64,000 nucleotides of DNA. It comes from Burkholderia ambifaria AMMD. GTDB lineage: Bacteria > Pseudomonadota > Gammaproteobacteria > Burkholderiales > Burkholderiaceae. Each line of letters starts with the position of its first letter. The stretch's first letter is position 1. Below are positions 17,845-28,567 of the stretch, in pieces. Made by a program: the position numbers and the translations under genes. Below the pieces are notes generated by a model. The model had not been told where the DNA came from. It saw only the letters and a list, made by a program, of their open reading frames with translations, and ran no database searches. Location of the stretch: positions 3,410,001 to 3,474,000 of the forward strand of contig NC_008390.1 in NCBI RefSeq assembly GCF_000203915.1, written 5' to 3'.

Positions 17845-18177
17845 CTAGCCGCGCGCGCGGTAGAGATCGGTCAATACCTTGGTCGAGCGCCGCGCCTCGA
17901 ACAGCGCGGACAGCCGCGCGACTTCCGGGCTCGCGAGATCGCGGATCGCGGCGTCGTCGGCGAGGATGCGGCGGATCAGCCCGAGCTTGCGGCCGAGGTC
18001 CGATTCGTCGAGCGCGACGCCCGGATCGGCCTCCTTCAGCCCGTGGACGAGCCGCAGGAATTCGTCCTGCAATTCCGGCAGTGCGCTCCAGTCGGCACCG
18101 CGTGCCGCGCTCAGCATGCGGCCCGACACGGCCGCGAGCGCCTCGTAGCGGGCGAAGTATTCGGCCTTGAGATTCAT
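17845..18177 (-). CDS. fliT: Flagellar export chaperone FliT
   Basis: This 110-residue, all-helical protein follows fliS with a 4-base ATGA overlap, which fixes the start at 18177. FliT binds the filament cap protein FliD before export and, in enterobacteria, also FlhDC. Sequence conservation in this family is low. The call rests on size, helix pattern (AEYFARYEALAAVSGRML; DEFLRLVHGLKEAD) and position next to fliS. Confidence 0.8.
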   Translation of the reverse strand: MNLKAEYFARYEALAAVSGRMLSAARGADWSALPELQDEFLRLVHGLKEADPGVALDESDLGRKLGLIRRILADDAAIRDLASPEVARLSALFEARRSTKVLTDLYRARG

Positions 18178-18608
18178 CGCGCCGCGTCCGCCGCCTGTTG
18201 CGCGGTCATCCGCGCGACTTCGGGGGCGATGCCCGTCCACGCTTCCTCGAGCGTGGCGAGCAGTCCGTCGACCTCGACCAGCATCGCGTCGCTCGCGTGC
18301 ATGTTGGCTTCCAGCAGGCGCCGCACGATATAGGCGTACAGCGCATCCAGGCGCCCGGCGATCTCGCCGCCCGCGTCGCGGTTCAGCGCCGCCTGCAGCC
18401 CGCTCTCGACGATCCCGATCGCCTTGCCGATCGCTTCGCCGCGTGCGGGCACGTTGCCCTGCTGCAGGTGCATGCGCGCGAGCGCGATGGCCTGCCGCGC
18501 GCCCTGGTACAGCATCGCGATCAGCCGGTGCGGGGAGGCGCCCATCACCCCCGTCTCGACGCCGACACGCGCGTACGCACTGGCTCCAGCGTGTCCTGGG
18601 GAAAACAT
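18174..18608 (-). CDS. fliS: Flagellar export chaperone FliS
   Basis: This 144-residue cytoplasmic chaperone keeps flagellin unpolymerised until secretion. Family motifs include the Tyr-containing AYARVGVETGVMGASPHRLIAMLYQGA near the N-terminus and the NVPARGEAIGKAIGIVESGLQAALN helix. It is the gene after fliE in the leftward flagellar block and is translationally coupled to fliT. Confidence 0.93.
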   Translation of the reverse strand: MFSPGHAGASAYARVGVETGVMGASPHRLIAMLYQGARQAIALARMHLQQGNVPARGEAIGKAIGIVESGLQAALNRDAGGEIAGRLDALYAYIVRRLLEANMHASDAMLVEVDGLLATLEEAWTGIAPEVARMTAQQAADAAR

Positions 18609-18756
18609 GCGCTTCTTCTCCTTGTGATGCGTTGGCTATGCGGAGGCCGCCGCCCTGCGTTGCACGACGCGGCCTTGTACCGGAGTTATCGGAAGGGAAT
18701 TGAAAAGCTTTAGGCGCGCGGGCCGCCAGCCCGGCCGCCGCGGCGTGACCGGCTCG

Positions 18757-19101
18757 TCACACCGACATCTGCATGATGTCGTTGTACGCGCTCACGAGCT
18801 TGTTGCGGACCTGGAGCCCGAACTGGAAGCCGATGTTGGCCTTCTGCATGTCGACCATCACGTCGTTCAGCGACACGTTCGCCGCGCCGACCTCGAACGC
18901 CTGCGCCTCGCCGAGCGCGTGCTGCTGGTCGCCGCTGATCTTGTCGAGCGACGCCTTCATCGCGCTCGCGAACGTGCCGGCCGTCGCGGCGCCCGAGCCG
19001 GCGAGCGCCGCCGTCGGGCTCGCGACGCCGCCGCCCGCCTGCGCGGCCATCGCCTGCATCTGTTGCAACACCGAACCGATTCCGCTGACGTTGGCAGTCA
19101 T
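18757..19101 (-). CDS. fliE: Flagellar hook-basal body protein FliE
   Basis: This 114-residue protein joins the MS ring to the proximal rod and is among the first exported components. The C-terminal two thirds are typical of FliE ([36 protein letters not shown]). The start at MTANVSG was chosen because GGGGA lies a few bases upstream; a longer reading from 10 codons or so before lacks that signal. It is divergent from fliF, with 249 bases between. Confidence 0.94.
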   Translation of the reverse strand: MTANVSGIGSVLQQMQAMAAQAGGGVASPTAALAGSGAATAGTFASAMKASLDKISGDQQHALGEAQAFEVGAANVSLNDVMVDMQKANIGFQFGLQVRNKLVSAYNDIMQMSV

Positions 19102-19350
19102 GCTGTCCCCACACATAAGAGAAGAGACCCGGGCCCACCGGGCGTTCGCGCCGGCGCCGCACCATGCGCACCATGCCGGATCGCGAAAAAGGATAGCAGC
19201 GCGGCGCCCGCCAAAGCCGCGAAAGTACGGGGGAAACCCCGCTCTTTTCGGTCGATCGGAGTCGCCCCCGGATCCCGATAATCGCAACGTGTCATTGTCC
19301 GTCCGCTCGTCCGAGCGGCTCAGTCGTCCCGCTCCGGAGAAACTCCACGC

Positions 19351-21114
19351 ATGGATTCGCAGGCCAACTCGCTGATCAACCCCGACGCCCGCACGGGCCT
19401 CGCCAGCCCGGTGCCAGGCGCCACCGCGGCCGCCGCGTTGCCGGGAGCAGGCGGCGCCGGCGCGGACTTCGGGTTCGGCGGTTTCGCGGAACGCATCCCC
19501 GGCATCTCGCGGATGAAGGGCAACCCGAAGCTGCCGTTCGTGATCGCCGTCGCGTTCGCGATCGCCGCGATCACCGCGCTCGTGCTGTGGAGCCGCGCGC
19601 CCGACTATCGCGTGCTGTACAGCAACCTGTCGGACCGCGACGGCGGCGCGATCATCGCCGCGCTCCAGCAGGCCAACGTTCCGTACAAGTTCGCCGACGC
19701 CGGCGGCGCGATCCTCGTGCCGTCGAACCAGGTGCATGAAACGCGCCTGAAGCTCGCCGCGCTGGGCCTGCCCAAGGGCGGCTCGGTCGGTTTCGAGCTG
19801 ATGGACAACCAGAAATTCGGCATCAGCCAGTTCGCCGAGCAGGTGAACTACCAGCGCGCGCTCGAAGGCGAGCTGCAGCGCACGATCGAATCGATCAACG
19901 CCGTGCGCGGCGCGCGCGTGCATCTCGCGATCCCGAAGCCGTCGGTGTTCGTGCGCGACAAGGAAGCGCCGAGCGCGTCGGTGTTCGTCGACCTCTACCC
20001 GGGCCGCGTGCTCGACGAGGGCCAGGTGCAGGCGATCACGCGGATGGTGTCGTCCGGCGTGCCCGACATGCCGGCGAAGAACGTGACGATCGTCGACCAG
20101 GACGGCAACCTGCTGACGCAGACCGCGTCGGCCTCCGGCCTCGACGCGAGCCAGCTCAAGTACGTGCAGCAGGTCGAGCGCAATACGCAGAAGCGCATCG
20201 ATTCGATCCTCGCGCCGATCTTCGGTACCGGCAACGCGCGCTCGCAGGTCAGCGCCGACATCGATTTCTCGAAGCTCGAGCAGACCTCGGAAAGCTACAG
20301 CCCGAACGGCACGCCGCAGCAGGCCGCGATCCGCAGCCAGCAGACCAGCAGCGCAACCGAGCTCGCGCAGGGCGGCGCATCGGGCGTGCCGGGCGCGCTG
20401 TCGAACACGCCGCCGCAGCCGGCCTCCGCGCCGATCGTCGCCGGCAACGGCCAGAACGGCGCGCAGTCGACGCCCGTCAGCGACCGCAAGGACCAGACCA
20501 CCAACTACGAGCTCGACAAGACGATCCGCCACGTCGAGCAGCCGATGGGCAACGTGAAGCGGCTGTCGGTCGCCGTCGTCGTCAACTACCAGCCGGTCGC
20601 CGACGCGAAGGGCCACGTGACGATGCAGCCGCTGCCGCCGCCCAAGCTCGCGCAGGTCGAGCAGCTCGTGAAGGACGCGATGGGCTACGACGAGAAGCGC
20701 GGCGACTCGGTGAACGTCGTGAACAGCGCGTTCTCGAGCGTCGGCGATCCGTACGCCGACCTGCCGTGGTGGCGCCAGCCGGACATGATCGCGATGGCGA
20801 AGGAAGCCGCGAAGTGGCTCGGCATCGCGGCAGCCGCGGCGGCGCTCTATTTCATGTTCGTGCGCCCGGCGATGCGCCGCGCGTTCCCGCCGCCCGAGCC
20901 GGTCGCCCCGGCGCTCGCGGCGCCGGACGATCCGGTCGCACTCGACGGCCTGCCCGCCCCGGACAGGGCCGACGAGCCCGATCCGCTGCTGCTGGGCTTC
21001 GAGAACGAAAAGAACCGCTACGAACGCAACCTCGACTACGCGCGCACGATCGCCCGCCAGGATCCGAAGATCGTCGCCACCGTCGTGAAGAACTGGGTGT
21101 CCGATGAACGCTGA
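19351..21114 (+). CDS. fliF: Flagellar MS-ring protein FliF
   Basis: This 587-residue inner-membrane protein forms the MS ring on which the motor and export gate assemble. It has an N-terminal cytoplasmic stretch, a first membrane helix near residues 62-81, the large periplasmic ring-building region ([45 protein letters not shown]), a second membrane helix near 490-508, and a C-terminal tail ([28 protein letters not shown]) that binds FliG. It overlaps fliG by 11 bases. A Gly/Ala-rich loop around residues 330-380 is longer than in enteric FliF. Confidence 0.97.
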   Translation: MDSQANSLINPDARTGLASPVPGATAAAALPGAGGAGADFGFGGFAERIPGISRMKGNPKLPFVIAVAFAIAAITALVLWSRAPDYRVLYSNLSDRDGGAIIAALQQANVPYKFADAGGAILVPSNQVHETRLKLAALGLPKGGSVGFELMDNQKFGISQFAEQVNYQRALEGELQRTIESINAVRGARVHLAIPKPSVFVRDKEAPSASVFVDLYPGRVLDEGQVQAITRMVSSGVPDMPAKNVTIVDQDGNLLTQTASASGLDASQLKYVQQVERNTQKRIDSILAPIFGTGNARSQVSADIDFSKLEQTSESYSPNGTPQQAAIRSQQTSSATELAQGGASGVPGALSNTPPQPASAPIVAGNGQNGAQSTPVSDRKDQTTNYELDKTIRHVEQPMGNVKRLSVAVVVNYQPVADAKGHVTMQPLPPPKLAQVEQLVKDAMGYDEKRGDSVNVVNSAFSSVGDPYADLPWWRQPDMIAMAKEAAKWLGIAAAAAALYFMFVRPAMRRAFPPPEPVAPALAAPDDPVALDGLPAPDRADEPDPLLLGFENEKNRYERNLDYARTIARQDPKIVATVVKNWVSDER

Positions 21115-22099
21115 AGGCCTGACCAAGAGCGCGCTGCTGCTGATGTCGATCGGCGAGGAAGAGGCCGCTGAAGTATTCAAGTTCCTCGCGCCGCGCGAGG
21201 TGCAGAAGATCGGCGCCGCGATGGCCGCGCTGAAGAACGTCACGCGCGAGCAGGTCGAGGGCGTGCTGCAGGAATTCGCGAAGGAAGCCGAGCAGCACAC
21301 CGCGCTGTCGCTCGATTCCAGCGAGTACATCCGCTCGGTGCTGACCAAGGCGCTCGGCGAGGACAAGGCCGGCGTGCTGATCGACCGGATCCTGCAGGGC
21401 AGCGACACGAGCGGCATCGAGGGCCTGAAGTGGATGGACTCGGGCGCGGTGGCCGAACTGATCAAGAACGAGCATCCGCAGATCATCGCGACGATCCTCG
21501 TGCATCTCGACCGCGACCAGGCGTCCGAGATCGCGTCGTGCTTCACCGAACGGCTGCGCAACGACGTGCTGCTGCGGATCGCGACGCTCGACGGTATCCA
21601 GCCGGCCGCGCTGCGCGAGCTCGACGACGTGCTCACCGGCCTGCTGTCCGGCAGCGACAACCTGAAGCGCAGCCCGATGGGCGGCATCCGCACCGCGGCC
21701 GAGATCCTCAACTTCATGACGAGCAATCATGAAGAAGGCGTGCTCGAAAGCGTGCGCCAGTACGACGCCGACCTCGCGCAGAAGATCGTCGACCAGATGT
21801 TCGTGTTCGAGAACCTGCTCGACCTCGAGGATCGCGCGATCCAGATGGTGCTGAAGGAAGTCGAGTCGGAAACGCTGATCATCGCGCTGAAGGGCGCGCC
21901 GCCCGCGCTGCGCCAGAAGTTCCTCGCGAACATGTCGCAACGCGCGGCCGAACTGCTCGCGGAGGATCTCGACGCACGCGGCCCGGTGCGCGTGTCGGAA
22001 GTCGAGACGCAGCAGCGCCGCATCCTGCAGATCGTGCGCAACCTCGCCGAAAGCGGTCAGATCGTGATCGGCGGCAAGGCGGAAGACGCATATGTCTGA
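21104..22099 (+). CDS. fliG: Flagellar motor switch protein FliG
   Basis: This 331-residue switch-complex protein is the rotor part that meets the stator. It opens with [22 protein letters not shown], has the middle-domain EHPQ motif ([15 protein letters not shown]), and a C-terminal torque helix with the charged residues expected ([17 protein letters not shown]). It overlaps fliF at the 5' end and fliH by 8 bases at the 3' end, so translation is coupled across the operon. Confidence 0.97.
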   Translation: MNAEGLTKSALLLMSIGEEEAAEVFKFLAPREVQKIGAAMAALKNVTREQVEGVLQEFAKEAEQHTALSLDSSEYIRSVLTKALGEDKAGVLIDRILQGSDTSGIEGLKWMDSGAVAELIKNEHPQIIATILVHLDRDQASEIASCFTERLRNDVLLRIATLDGIQPAALRELDDVLTGLLSGSDNLKRSPMGGIRTAAEILNFMTSNHEEGVLESVRQYDADLAQKIVDQMFVFENLLDLEDRAIQMVLKEVESETLIIALKGAPPALRQKFLANMSQRAAELLAEDLDARGPVRVSEVETQQRRILQIVRNLAESGQIVIGGKAEDAYV

Positions 22100-22775
22100 T
22101 TCCGTGCGCGATCGGGCCGCCACCCTCACCGCGTACCAGCGGTGGGAGATGGCGTCGTTCGATCCGCCGCCGCCCCCGCCGCCGCCCGACGACGCGGCCG
22201 CGGCCGCGGCCGCGCTCGCCGAGGAACTGCAGCGCGTGCGCGACGCCGCGCATGCCGAAGGCCATGCGGCCGGTCACGTCGAAGGCCAGGCGCTGGGTTA
22301 CCAGGCCGGTTTCGACCAGGGCCGCGAGCAGGGTTTCGAGGCCGGCCAGGCCGAAGCCCGCGAACAGGCCGCGCAGCTCGCGGCGCTCGCCGCGTCGTTC
22401 CGCGAAGCCGTGTCGAGCGCCGAGCACGATCTCGCGTCCGATCTCGCGCAACTCGCGCTCGACATCGCGCAGCAGGTCGTGCGCCAGCACGTCAAGCACG
22501 ATCCCGCGGCGCTCGTCGCGGCCGTGCGCGACGTGCTCGCCGCCGAACCGGCGTTGTCCGGCGCGCCGCATCTCGCGGTGAATCCGGCCGACCTGCCCGT
22601 CGTCGAAGCCTATCTGCAGGACGATCTCGATACGCTCGGCTGGACCGTGCGCACCGACACGTCGATCGAGCGCGGCGGCTGCCGCGCGCACGCCGCGACG
22701 GGCGAGGTCGACGCGACGCTGCCCACCCGCTGGCAGCGTGTCGCCGCCGCGATCGGCAAGGTGAGCGCATGGTGA
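22092..22775 (+). CDS. fliH: Flagellar assembly protein FliH
   Basis: This 227-residue cytoplasmic regulator of the FliI ATPase forms a stator-like stalk of the export machine. Residues about 25-40 hold a run of eight prolines and then alanines. Residues about 54-90 show the typical FliH G-x-x-x-G repeats ([21 protein letters not shown]). The C-terminal half carries the conserved domain ([18 protein letters not shown]). It overlaps fliG by 8 bases and fliI by 7. Confidence 0.95.
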   Translation: MSDSVRDRAATLTAYQRWEMASFDPPPPPPPPDDAAAAAAALAEELQRVRDAAHAEGHAAGHVEGQALGYQAGFDQGREQGFEAGQAEAREQAAQLAALAASFREAVSSAEHDLASDLAQLALDIAQQVVRQHVKHDPAALVAAVRDVLAAEPALSGAPHLAVNPADLPVVEAYLQDDLDTLGWTVRTDTSIERGGCRAHAATGEVDATLPTRWQRVAAAIGKVSAW

Positions 22776-24310
22776 CGCCCACGCCCGAATCGATCCTGTA
22801 CGACGGGATGACGCCGCTCGAGCGCGAACTCGCGCTCGCGTCGTTCGGCCCCGACGGCGCGCATGACCCCGCACACGGCGCCGCTCCGCACGCGGCACCC
22901 GCTGCGGACGACGCGCCGCGCGCCCCGCACAATCCGCATCTCGCGCACTGGCGCACGCACCTGAACGGCCTCGCGACGCGCAGCCAGCGCGCGCTGCCGC
23001 TGCGGCCGTGCGGGCGCCTCACGCGCGCCGCGGGCCTCGTGCTCGAGGCGATCGGGCTGCGCCTGTCGGTCGGCGCCGAATGCACGATCGAACTGCCGCC
23101 CGGCAGCACGCTGCCGCACGCGGAAGCGGAAGTCGTCGGGTTCTCCGGCGATCGCCTGTTCCTGATGCCGACCACCGACGTCGCCGGCGTGCTGCCCGGC
23201 GCACGCGTGTGGCCGCGCGAAAGCGCGCCCGTCGCCGATCCGCTCGCGGGCGCCAAACGGCTGCCGGTCGGCTGGGAGATGCTCGGGCGTGTCGTCGATG
23301 CGTCGGGCCGCCCGCTCGATGGCCTCGGCCCGCTCGCGTCGAAGGTCGACGCTTCGCTGTCGGCGCCGTCGATCAATCCGCTCGATCGCGAGCCGATCCA
23401 CAGCGTGCTCGACGTCGGCGTGCGCGCGATCAACGCGCTGCTCACCGTCGGCCGCGGGCAGCGGATGGGCCTGTTCGCGGGGTCCGGCGTCGGCAAGTCG
23501 GTGCTGCTCGGCACGATGGCGCGCTACACCAGCGCGGAAGTGATCGTGATCGGGCTGATCGGCGAACGCGGCCGCGAAGTGAAGGAATTCATCGAACAAA
23601 TCCTCGGCGAGGACGGGCTCGCGCGCTCGGTCGTCGTCGCGGCGCCGGCCGACGTGTCGCCGCTGCTGCGGATGCAGGGCGCCGCCTACGCGACGTCGCT
23701 CGCCGAGTATTTCCGCGATCAGGGCAAGCACGTGCTGCTGCTGATGGATTCGCTGACGCGCTACGCGATGGCGCAGCGCGAGATCGCGCTCGCGATCGGC
23801 GAGCCGCCCGCGACCAAGGGCTATCCTCCGTCGGTGTTCGCGAAGCTGCCCGCGCTCGTCGAGCGCACCGGCAACGGGCCCGAAGGCGGCGGCTCGATCA
23901 CCGCGTTCTACACGGTGCTGACCGAAGGCGACGACCAGCAGGACCCGATTGCCGACTCGGCGCGCGCGATCCTCGACGGCCACATCGTGCTGTCGCGCGC
24001 GCTCGCCGAGGCCGGCCACTATCCGGCGATCGACATCGAGGCGTCGATCAGCCGCGCGATGACCGCGCTGATCGACGAAACGCATCTCGACCGCGTGCGG
24101 CAGTTCAAGCAGATGCTGTCGCGCTACCAGCGCAATCGCGACCTGATCGCGGTCGGCGCGTATGCACCGGGCCGCGACGCGCAGCTCGACCGCGCGATCG
24201 CGCTCTATCCGCGCATCGAATCGTTCCTGCAGCAGGGCTTTCGCGAATGCGCGCCGTTCGCGTCGAGCCTCGCCGGGCTCGATGCGCTGTTCGACGTACA
24301 CGGAGGCTGA
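22769..24310 (+). CDS. fliI: Flagellum-specific ATPase FliI
   Basis: This 513-residue hexameric ATPase of the type III export apparatus is related to F1-beta. The Walker A loop [15 protein letters not shown] is followed by [20 protein letters not shown], Walker [18 protein letters not shown], and the catalytic-site [15 protein letters not shown]. The N-terminal extension of about 80 residues is Ala/Pro/His-rich. The ATG at 22769 was chosen because it overlaps the fliH stop and gives the usual length; longer in-frame readings run through fliH. Confidence 0.96.
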   Translation: MVTPTPESILYDGMTPLERELALASFGPDGAHDPAHGAAPHAAPAADDAPRAPHNPHLAHWRTHLNGLATRSQRALPLRPCGRLTRAAGLVLEAIGLRLSVGAECTIELPPGSTLPHAEAEVVGFSGDRLFLMPTTDVAGVLPGARVWPRESAPVADPLAGAKRLPVGWEMLGRVVDASGRPLDGLGPLASKVDASLSAPSINPLDREPIHSVLDVGVRAINALLTVGRGQRMGLFAGSGVGKSVLLGTMARYTSAEVIVIGLIGERGREVKEFIEQILGEDGLARSVVVAAPADVSPLLRMQGAAYATSLAEYFRDQGKHVLLLMDSLTRYAMAQREIALAIGEPPATKGYPPSVFAKLPALVERTGNGPEGGGSITAFYTVLTEGDDQQDPIADSARAILDGHIVLSRALAEAGHYPAIDIEASISRAMTALIDETHLDRVRQFKQMLSRYQRNRDLIAVGAYAPGRDAQLDRAIALYPRIESFLQQGFRECAPFASSLAGLDALFDVHGG

Positions 24311-24315
24311 TTCCG

Positions 24316-24774
24316 ATGGCACACGGCTTTCCCCTTCAACTGCTGCTCGACCGCGCGCAGGAAGATCTCGACACGGCCACGAAGCAGCTCGGCACCGCGC
24401 AGCGCGACCGCACCGCGGCCGCCGAACAGCTCGACGCGCTGCTGCGCTATCGCGACGAATACCACGCGCGCTTTTCGCAGTCCGCGCAGCACGGGATGCC
24501 GGCCGGCAACTGGCGCAATTTCCAGGCGTTCATCGATACGCTCGACGCGGCGATCGCGCAGCAGCGCACCGTGCTGGCCGCGGCCGAACTGCGCATCGAC
24601 GAGGCGCGTCCGAACTGGCAACAGAAGAAACGCACCGTCGGCTCATACGAAACCCTGCAGGCGCGCGGCGTCGCGCAGGAAACGCAGCGTGCCGCGAAGC
24701 GCGAACAGCGCGACGCCGACGAACACGCCGCGAAGATTCTGCGCATGCGGGCCGACGCGGCCCGCTCGGCGTAA
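24316..24774 (+). CDS. fliJ: Flagellar export protein FliJ
   Basis: This 152-residue, coiled-coil protein is the gamma-subunit-like shaft of the FliI hexamer and helps chaperone recycling. Nearly the whole chain is charged helix (LQLLLDRAQEDLDTATKQLG; RMRADAARS at the end). It starts 5 bases after fliI, after CGGAGG. FliJ conservation is low; size, helical character and position support the call. Confidence 0.93.
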   Translation: MAHGFPLQLLLDRAQEDLDTATKQLGTAQRDRTAAAEQLDALLRYRDEYHARFSQSAQHGMPAGNWRNFQAFIDTLDAAIAQQRTVLAAAELRIDEARPNWQQKKRTVGSYETLQARGVAQETQRAAKREQRDADEHAAKILRMRADAARSA

Positions 24775-24805
24775 CCGCTCACCGCTTTCGAACGAGAGAA
24801 TCGCC

Positions 24806-26173
24806 ATGCCTCCCCTGCCCCTGCTCGGCGCGCTGCTCGACACCGCCGGCACCGCCATCAAGGCCGCGCGCGGCGCGGGTTCGTCCGCCGCCGCGACGTC
24901 CGCCGGCAACGATGCCGCAACCAGCCAGGCCGCCGTGCCGTTCGCGCAGACGCTGAAGCAAAGCGTCGTCACACGGCACGACACGGCGAACGCCGGCAAG
25001 CCGGATACGGCGACGCAACAGGCGTCGTCGACGTCGCCCGCCGGCGCGAAGCCCGCCGACCGCGTCGACGACAAGTCGACCGACGACGCGAATGCGACGC
25101 CCAACGCCGACGCCGCCGCGCTCGCCGCGGCCGCCGCCGTTCAGGCGCAGCTGCAGGCGCGCGTGAACGACGCGGCGCCGGCCGGTGCCGCTGCCGATAC
25201 CGCCGCCACGGCCGCGCAAACGACGGCCGTGTCCGGCCAGCCCGACGCCACGGCCGCGCTGACGAATCATGCCAGCAAGGATGCGGCCGCCGAGCCGGCG
25301 TTGCCGGCATCGGGCCGCGAAGCGCTGCAAGCTGCGCTGGCGAAACTGACGGGCGGGGCGGGCGCGATCGCGATGCCCGCGACGGGCACGGCAGCAGCAA
25401 CGGCCGCGACAGCGCCGGCATCGACGACGTCCGCATCGGCGGCCGCCGCGCCGCTGACGCCGAAAGTCCCGACCTTCGACCGCACGCTCGCCGACGCGAA
25501 AGGCGCGCTCGCGCCGCAGCCGACGCCCACGCAAGCCACCGCCCAGGCGCTGCAGGCGGGCGCCGCCGGCCAGCCGGCCGCGCATGCGCTCGCGGCCACC
25601 GAGGAAGCCGCCAGCCCGGCCGCCGACGCATCGGTCGCTGCCGCCGCAACGGCTGCAGCAGCCGCGCAGGCGAATCTCCAGGCATCGCCGGCCGCGAGCT
25701 CGGTCGCCGCGGCCAACGCCCATGTGCTGGCCCCGCATGTCGGCACCGCTGACTGGACCGACGCGCTGAGCCAGAAGGTCGTGTTCCTGTCGAATGCGCA
25801 TCAGCAGAGCGCCGAGCTGACGCTGAACCCGCCGGACCTCGGCCCGCTGCAGGTCGTGCTGCGTGTCGCGGACAATCACGCGCATGCGCTGTTCGTCTCG
25901 CAGCACGCGCAGGTGCGCGACGCGGTGGAAGCCGCGCTGCCGAAGCTGCGCGAAGCGATGGAAGCGGGCGGGCTCGGCCTGGGCAGCGCGACCGTCAGCG
26001 ACGGCGGCTTCGCGTCGCAGCAGCAGAACCCGCAACAGAGCTTCGCCGGCGGCCGGCCGTCGCCGCGCGCACGCGCCGGATCGTCAGCCGCCGACGCACC
26101 GGTCGACGCTGCGCAATCCGCAGCGGCCGGCGCGACCGTGAGCCGCGCGGGCCTCGTCGATACGTTCGCCTGA
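24806..26173 (+). CDS. fliK: Flagellar hook-length control protein FliK
   Basis: This 455-residue protein is a secreted ruler that measures hook length and switches export specificity through FlhB. The first 300 residues are Ala/Thr/Gln-rich low complexity. The C-terminal switch domain (about 312-400) has QQSAELTLNPPDLGPLQVVLRV and a following amphipathic helix, the classic Flg_hook motif. It is the last gene of the fliF operon and ends 33 bases from the stop of the convergent GMC gene. Compare the divergent FliK-like gene at 16401-17771. Confidence 0.93.
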   Translation: MPPLPLLGALLDTAGTAIKAARGAGSSAAATSAGNDAATSQAAVPFAQTLKQSVVTRHDTANAGKPDTATQQASSTSPAGAKPADRVDDKSTDDANATPNADAAALAAAAAVQAQLQARVNDAAPAGAAADTAATAAQTTAVSGQPDATAALTNHASKDAAAEPALPASGREALQAALAKLTGGAGAIAMPATGTAAATAATAPASTTSASAAAAPLTPKVPTFDRTLADAKGALAPQPTPTQATAQALQAGAAGQPAAHALAATEEAASPAADASVAAAATAAAAAQANLQASPAASSVAAANAHVLAPHVGTADWTDALSQKVVFLSNAHQQSAELTLNPPDLGPLQVVLRVADNHAHALFVSQHAQVRDAVEAALPKLREAMEAGGLGLGSATVSDGGFASQQQNPQQSFAGGRPSPRARAGSSAADAPVDAAQSAAAGATVSRAGLVDTFA

Positions 26174-26206
26174 GCATCGCGCCGCTCGCGTGCCGGTGCG
26201 CGCCGC

Positions 26207-27847
26207 TCAGCGGCCGTGCACCGCCGCGGCCGCCTCGCCGCGCGGCACCGCGCCCTTGCGGGCCGCAACGATGAAGTCCGCCGCGCGTTCGCCGATCATC
26301 ACCGACGGCGCATTCGTGTTCCCGCCGATCAGCGTCGGCATCACCGACGCGTCCACCACCCGCAGCCCGTCGACACCCCGCACGCGCAGTTGCGGATCCA
26401 CGACCGCGCGCACATCCGAACCCATCCGGCAGGTGCCGACCGGGTGATAGATCGTGTCGGCGTGCGCGACGATCGTCGCGCGCAGCTCGGCTTCGCTCTG
26501 GTCCGCCCGCGTGTACAGCTCGCGCCCGCCTTGCGACGCAAGCGGCGTTTGCGACAGGATCCGGCGCATCGCCTGCGCACCGCGCACGAGCAGGTCGAGA
26601 TCGCGCGTATCGCTGAAGAAGCGCGGATCGATCAGCGGCGCGTCGCGCGCATCGCCGCTCGCGAGCGCGACCGTGCCACGGCTGAACGGGCGCAGCGCGC
26701 ACACGTGCAGCGAATAGCCGAAGCCCCAATGCATCTTGCGGTTGTGGTCGTCGACCAGCGCCGTGCAGAAATGCAGTTGCAGGTCCGGTCGGTCGAGCGA
26801 CGGATCGCTCTTGATGAAGCCGCCGGCCTCCGCGACGTTGCTCGTCATCATCCCCGTGCGGCTCGAGAAATAGCGCGCGAGCGCCGGCGTCATCTTCGCG
26901 ATTCCGCGCAGGCAGATGCCGACCAGCTCCGACGAATTCACGCGCGTGTTGATGATGAAGTCGATATGGTCGATCAGGTTGGCGCCGACGTCCGGCGCGT
27001 CCTGCACGATCGCGATGCCGTGCCGGCGCAGCTGCTCCGCCGGACCGATCCCCGAGCACATCAGCAGCTGCGGCGAATTGAACGCGCCGGCCGACAGAAT
27101 CACCTCCGCCCGCGCGCCGAGCGTCTCGACGCGCCCGTCGCGCGACACCACGACGCCGACCGCGCGCTTGCCGTCGAAGCCCACGCGCAGCACCGTCGCA
27201 TCGGTGATCACGTGCAGGTTCGGCCGGTTGCGGCCATAGATATACGCACGCGCGACGCTGCAGCGCGAGCCGTCGCGATGCGTGACCTGATAGAAGCCGA
27301 CGCCTTCCTGCGTCGCGCCGTTGAAATCGTTGTTCAGCGGATAGCCGGCCGCGTGCGCGGCCTGGATGAATCGTTCGGAGAACGGATTGCGAAAGCGCAG
27401 ATCGGACACCGTCAACGGGCCGTCCGCGCCGTGCCATGCATCGGCGCCGCGCGCGTTGCCTTCCGCGCGGCGGAAATACGGCAACACGTCCTGCCAGCCC
27501 CAGCCCGTCGCGCCGAGCTGGGCCCACTCGTCGTAGTCGCCCGGGTGGCCGCGCGTGTAGATCATCGCGTTGATCGCGCTCGAGCCGCCCATCCCGCGCC
27601 CGCGCGGCTGGTAGCCGCGACGGCCGCCGAGGCCCGGCTGCGGCACCGTCTCGTAACCGTAGTTCGTGCCGAGCTTGAACGGCACGAGCGCCGCGATCCC
27701 CACCGGCATGTTGACGAGCAGGTTGCGCTCCGTGTGCGGGCCGGCCTCGATCAGCGCGATCGTCGCGTCGGGGCATGCATCGGCGAGGCGGCTGGCGACG
27801 CTCGAGCCGCCCGACCCGCCGCCCACGATGATGTAGTCGTATTGCAT
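26207..27847 (-). CDS. GMC-family FAD oxidoreductase (choline/alcohol dehydrogenase-like)
   Basis: This 546-residue flavoprotein of the glucose-methanol-choline family has the FAD Rossmann motif DYIIVGGGSGGSSVASRLA near residue 5, an acidic E in LIEAGP, the GMC signature GRGMGGSSAINAMIYTRG, a second signature near LSAGAFNSPQLLMCSGIGP, and the C-terminal catalytic HPVGTCRMG with NTNAPSVMIGERAADFI. It resembles the alcohol/PEG dehydrogenase subgroup more than true betaine synthesis. The start at 27847 is preceded by AAGGAGA. No signal peptide is present. Confidence 0.92.
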   Translation of the reverse strand: MQYDYIIVGGGSGGSSVASRLADACPDATIALIEAGPHTERNLLVNMPVGIAALVPFKLGTNYGYETVPQPGLGGRRGYQPRGRGMGGSSAINAMIYTRGHPGDYDEWAQLGATGWGWQDVLPYFRRAEGNARGADAWHGADGPLTVSDLRFRNPFSERFIQAAHAAGYPLNNDFNGATQEGVGFYQVTHRDGSRCSVARAYIYGRNRPNLHVITDATVLRVGFDGKRAVGVVVSRDGRVETLGARAEVILSAGAFNSPQLLMCSGIGPAEQLRRHGIAIVQDAPDVGANLIDHIDFIINTRVNSSELVGICLRGIAKMTPALARYFSSRTGMMTSNVAEAGGFIKSDPSLDRPDLQLHFCTALVDDHNRKMHWGFGYSLHVCALRPFSRGTVALASGDARDAPLIDPRFFSDTRDLDLLVRGAQAMRRILSQTPLASQGGRELYTRADQSEAELRATIVAHADTIYHPVGTCRMGSDVRAVVDPQLRVRGVDGLRVVDASVMPTLIGGNTNAPSVMIGERAADFIVAARKGAVPRGEAAAAVHGR

Positions 27848-28567
27848 GTCACGTCTCCTTCGTGTCATGAACGGCGCCCGGCGCGGCCGGCTCCCGCTTG
27901 TAATGTTCGGGCATTGTAGGAATGGCCGTCGCGCGCGCGGCACGCCGATTCAAGAGCGATTCCTCTAAACGCCCGCGTGAACTAAATTTAAGATGTATCG
28001 ATCGATGCGACGCGAGGCAGCGGCCGCCAGAAGCCGCGCCGTCGTGAAAAAAGGGAGACGATGATGCAGCGCGACGTTCTGCAGGCCGCGTGCCGACCGG
28101 GTGTTCCGGACGCACCGCGCGCGGCCCGCATTTCATTTCAAACGGACGCCCGAATGGTTGCGACCGGCACCGTGCGCGCGGCCGGTCGAAATCGAACGAT
28201 GCAACGTGTCGCCGACCGTTTGGACGGCCTGTCGAATGTGCGATCCGACTTGCCGGTGCGTGGGTCGACGCGCGCTTCGCGCAGCCCCGTTTCGGTGTGC
28301 GCGCAAGCACCCGCAGCGCGTCATCGCTCAGCAGCCGGCAATCGCAACCGGTCGTACGCGCGCGCCGTGCAACCCCGTTTTCGGACGCGAACACCGTCGC
28401 GCGGATGCGACGCTTGCCGCACGCCGCACGCTGTTTCCACCCGCGCATCGCATCCGGCCCCGCGCCGCGCGACGCGCGCCACCCTGATCCGCCCCGCCAC
28501 GCGCGCCGAGCGCTCACGTGCGGCCTGACTGCTGGCCGACGTGCCACGCCCAACTGGAGGAGACGAC
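27848..28567. other. 720-base intergenic region without a convincing gene
   Basis: It lies between the divergent GMC oxidoreductase and aldehyde dehydrogenase genes. The first 200 bases are A+T-richer and may hold both promoters. A frame at 28061-28528 (+) begins behind a good GGGAGA, but its Arg/Pro/Ala-rich protein has no family character, so I do not call it as a gene. Confidence 0.55.

Noticed and set aside
19102..19350. Possible sigma-28 (FliA) promoter between fliE and fliF
   Set aside because: A CCGATAA-like -10 is seen near 19275, but no TAAA -35 box lies at the needed distance.
18757..21726. A 989-codon minus-strand frame covering fliF and fliG
   Set aside because: Only its last 114 codons are real (fliE). 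The rest is antisense to well-supported flagellar genes.
22168..22206. Poly-proline and poly-alanine run in fliH as a possible sequence artefact
   Set aside because: Reading frame continues correctly into conserved FliH motifs, and such low-complexity runs are common in this protein's N-terminus.
28061..28528. Possible 155-residue gene with a good GGGAGA ribosome site
   Set aside because: Product is Arg/Pro/Ala-rich without family features, and other frames in the same place are also open; not enough to call.
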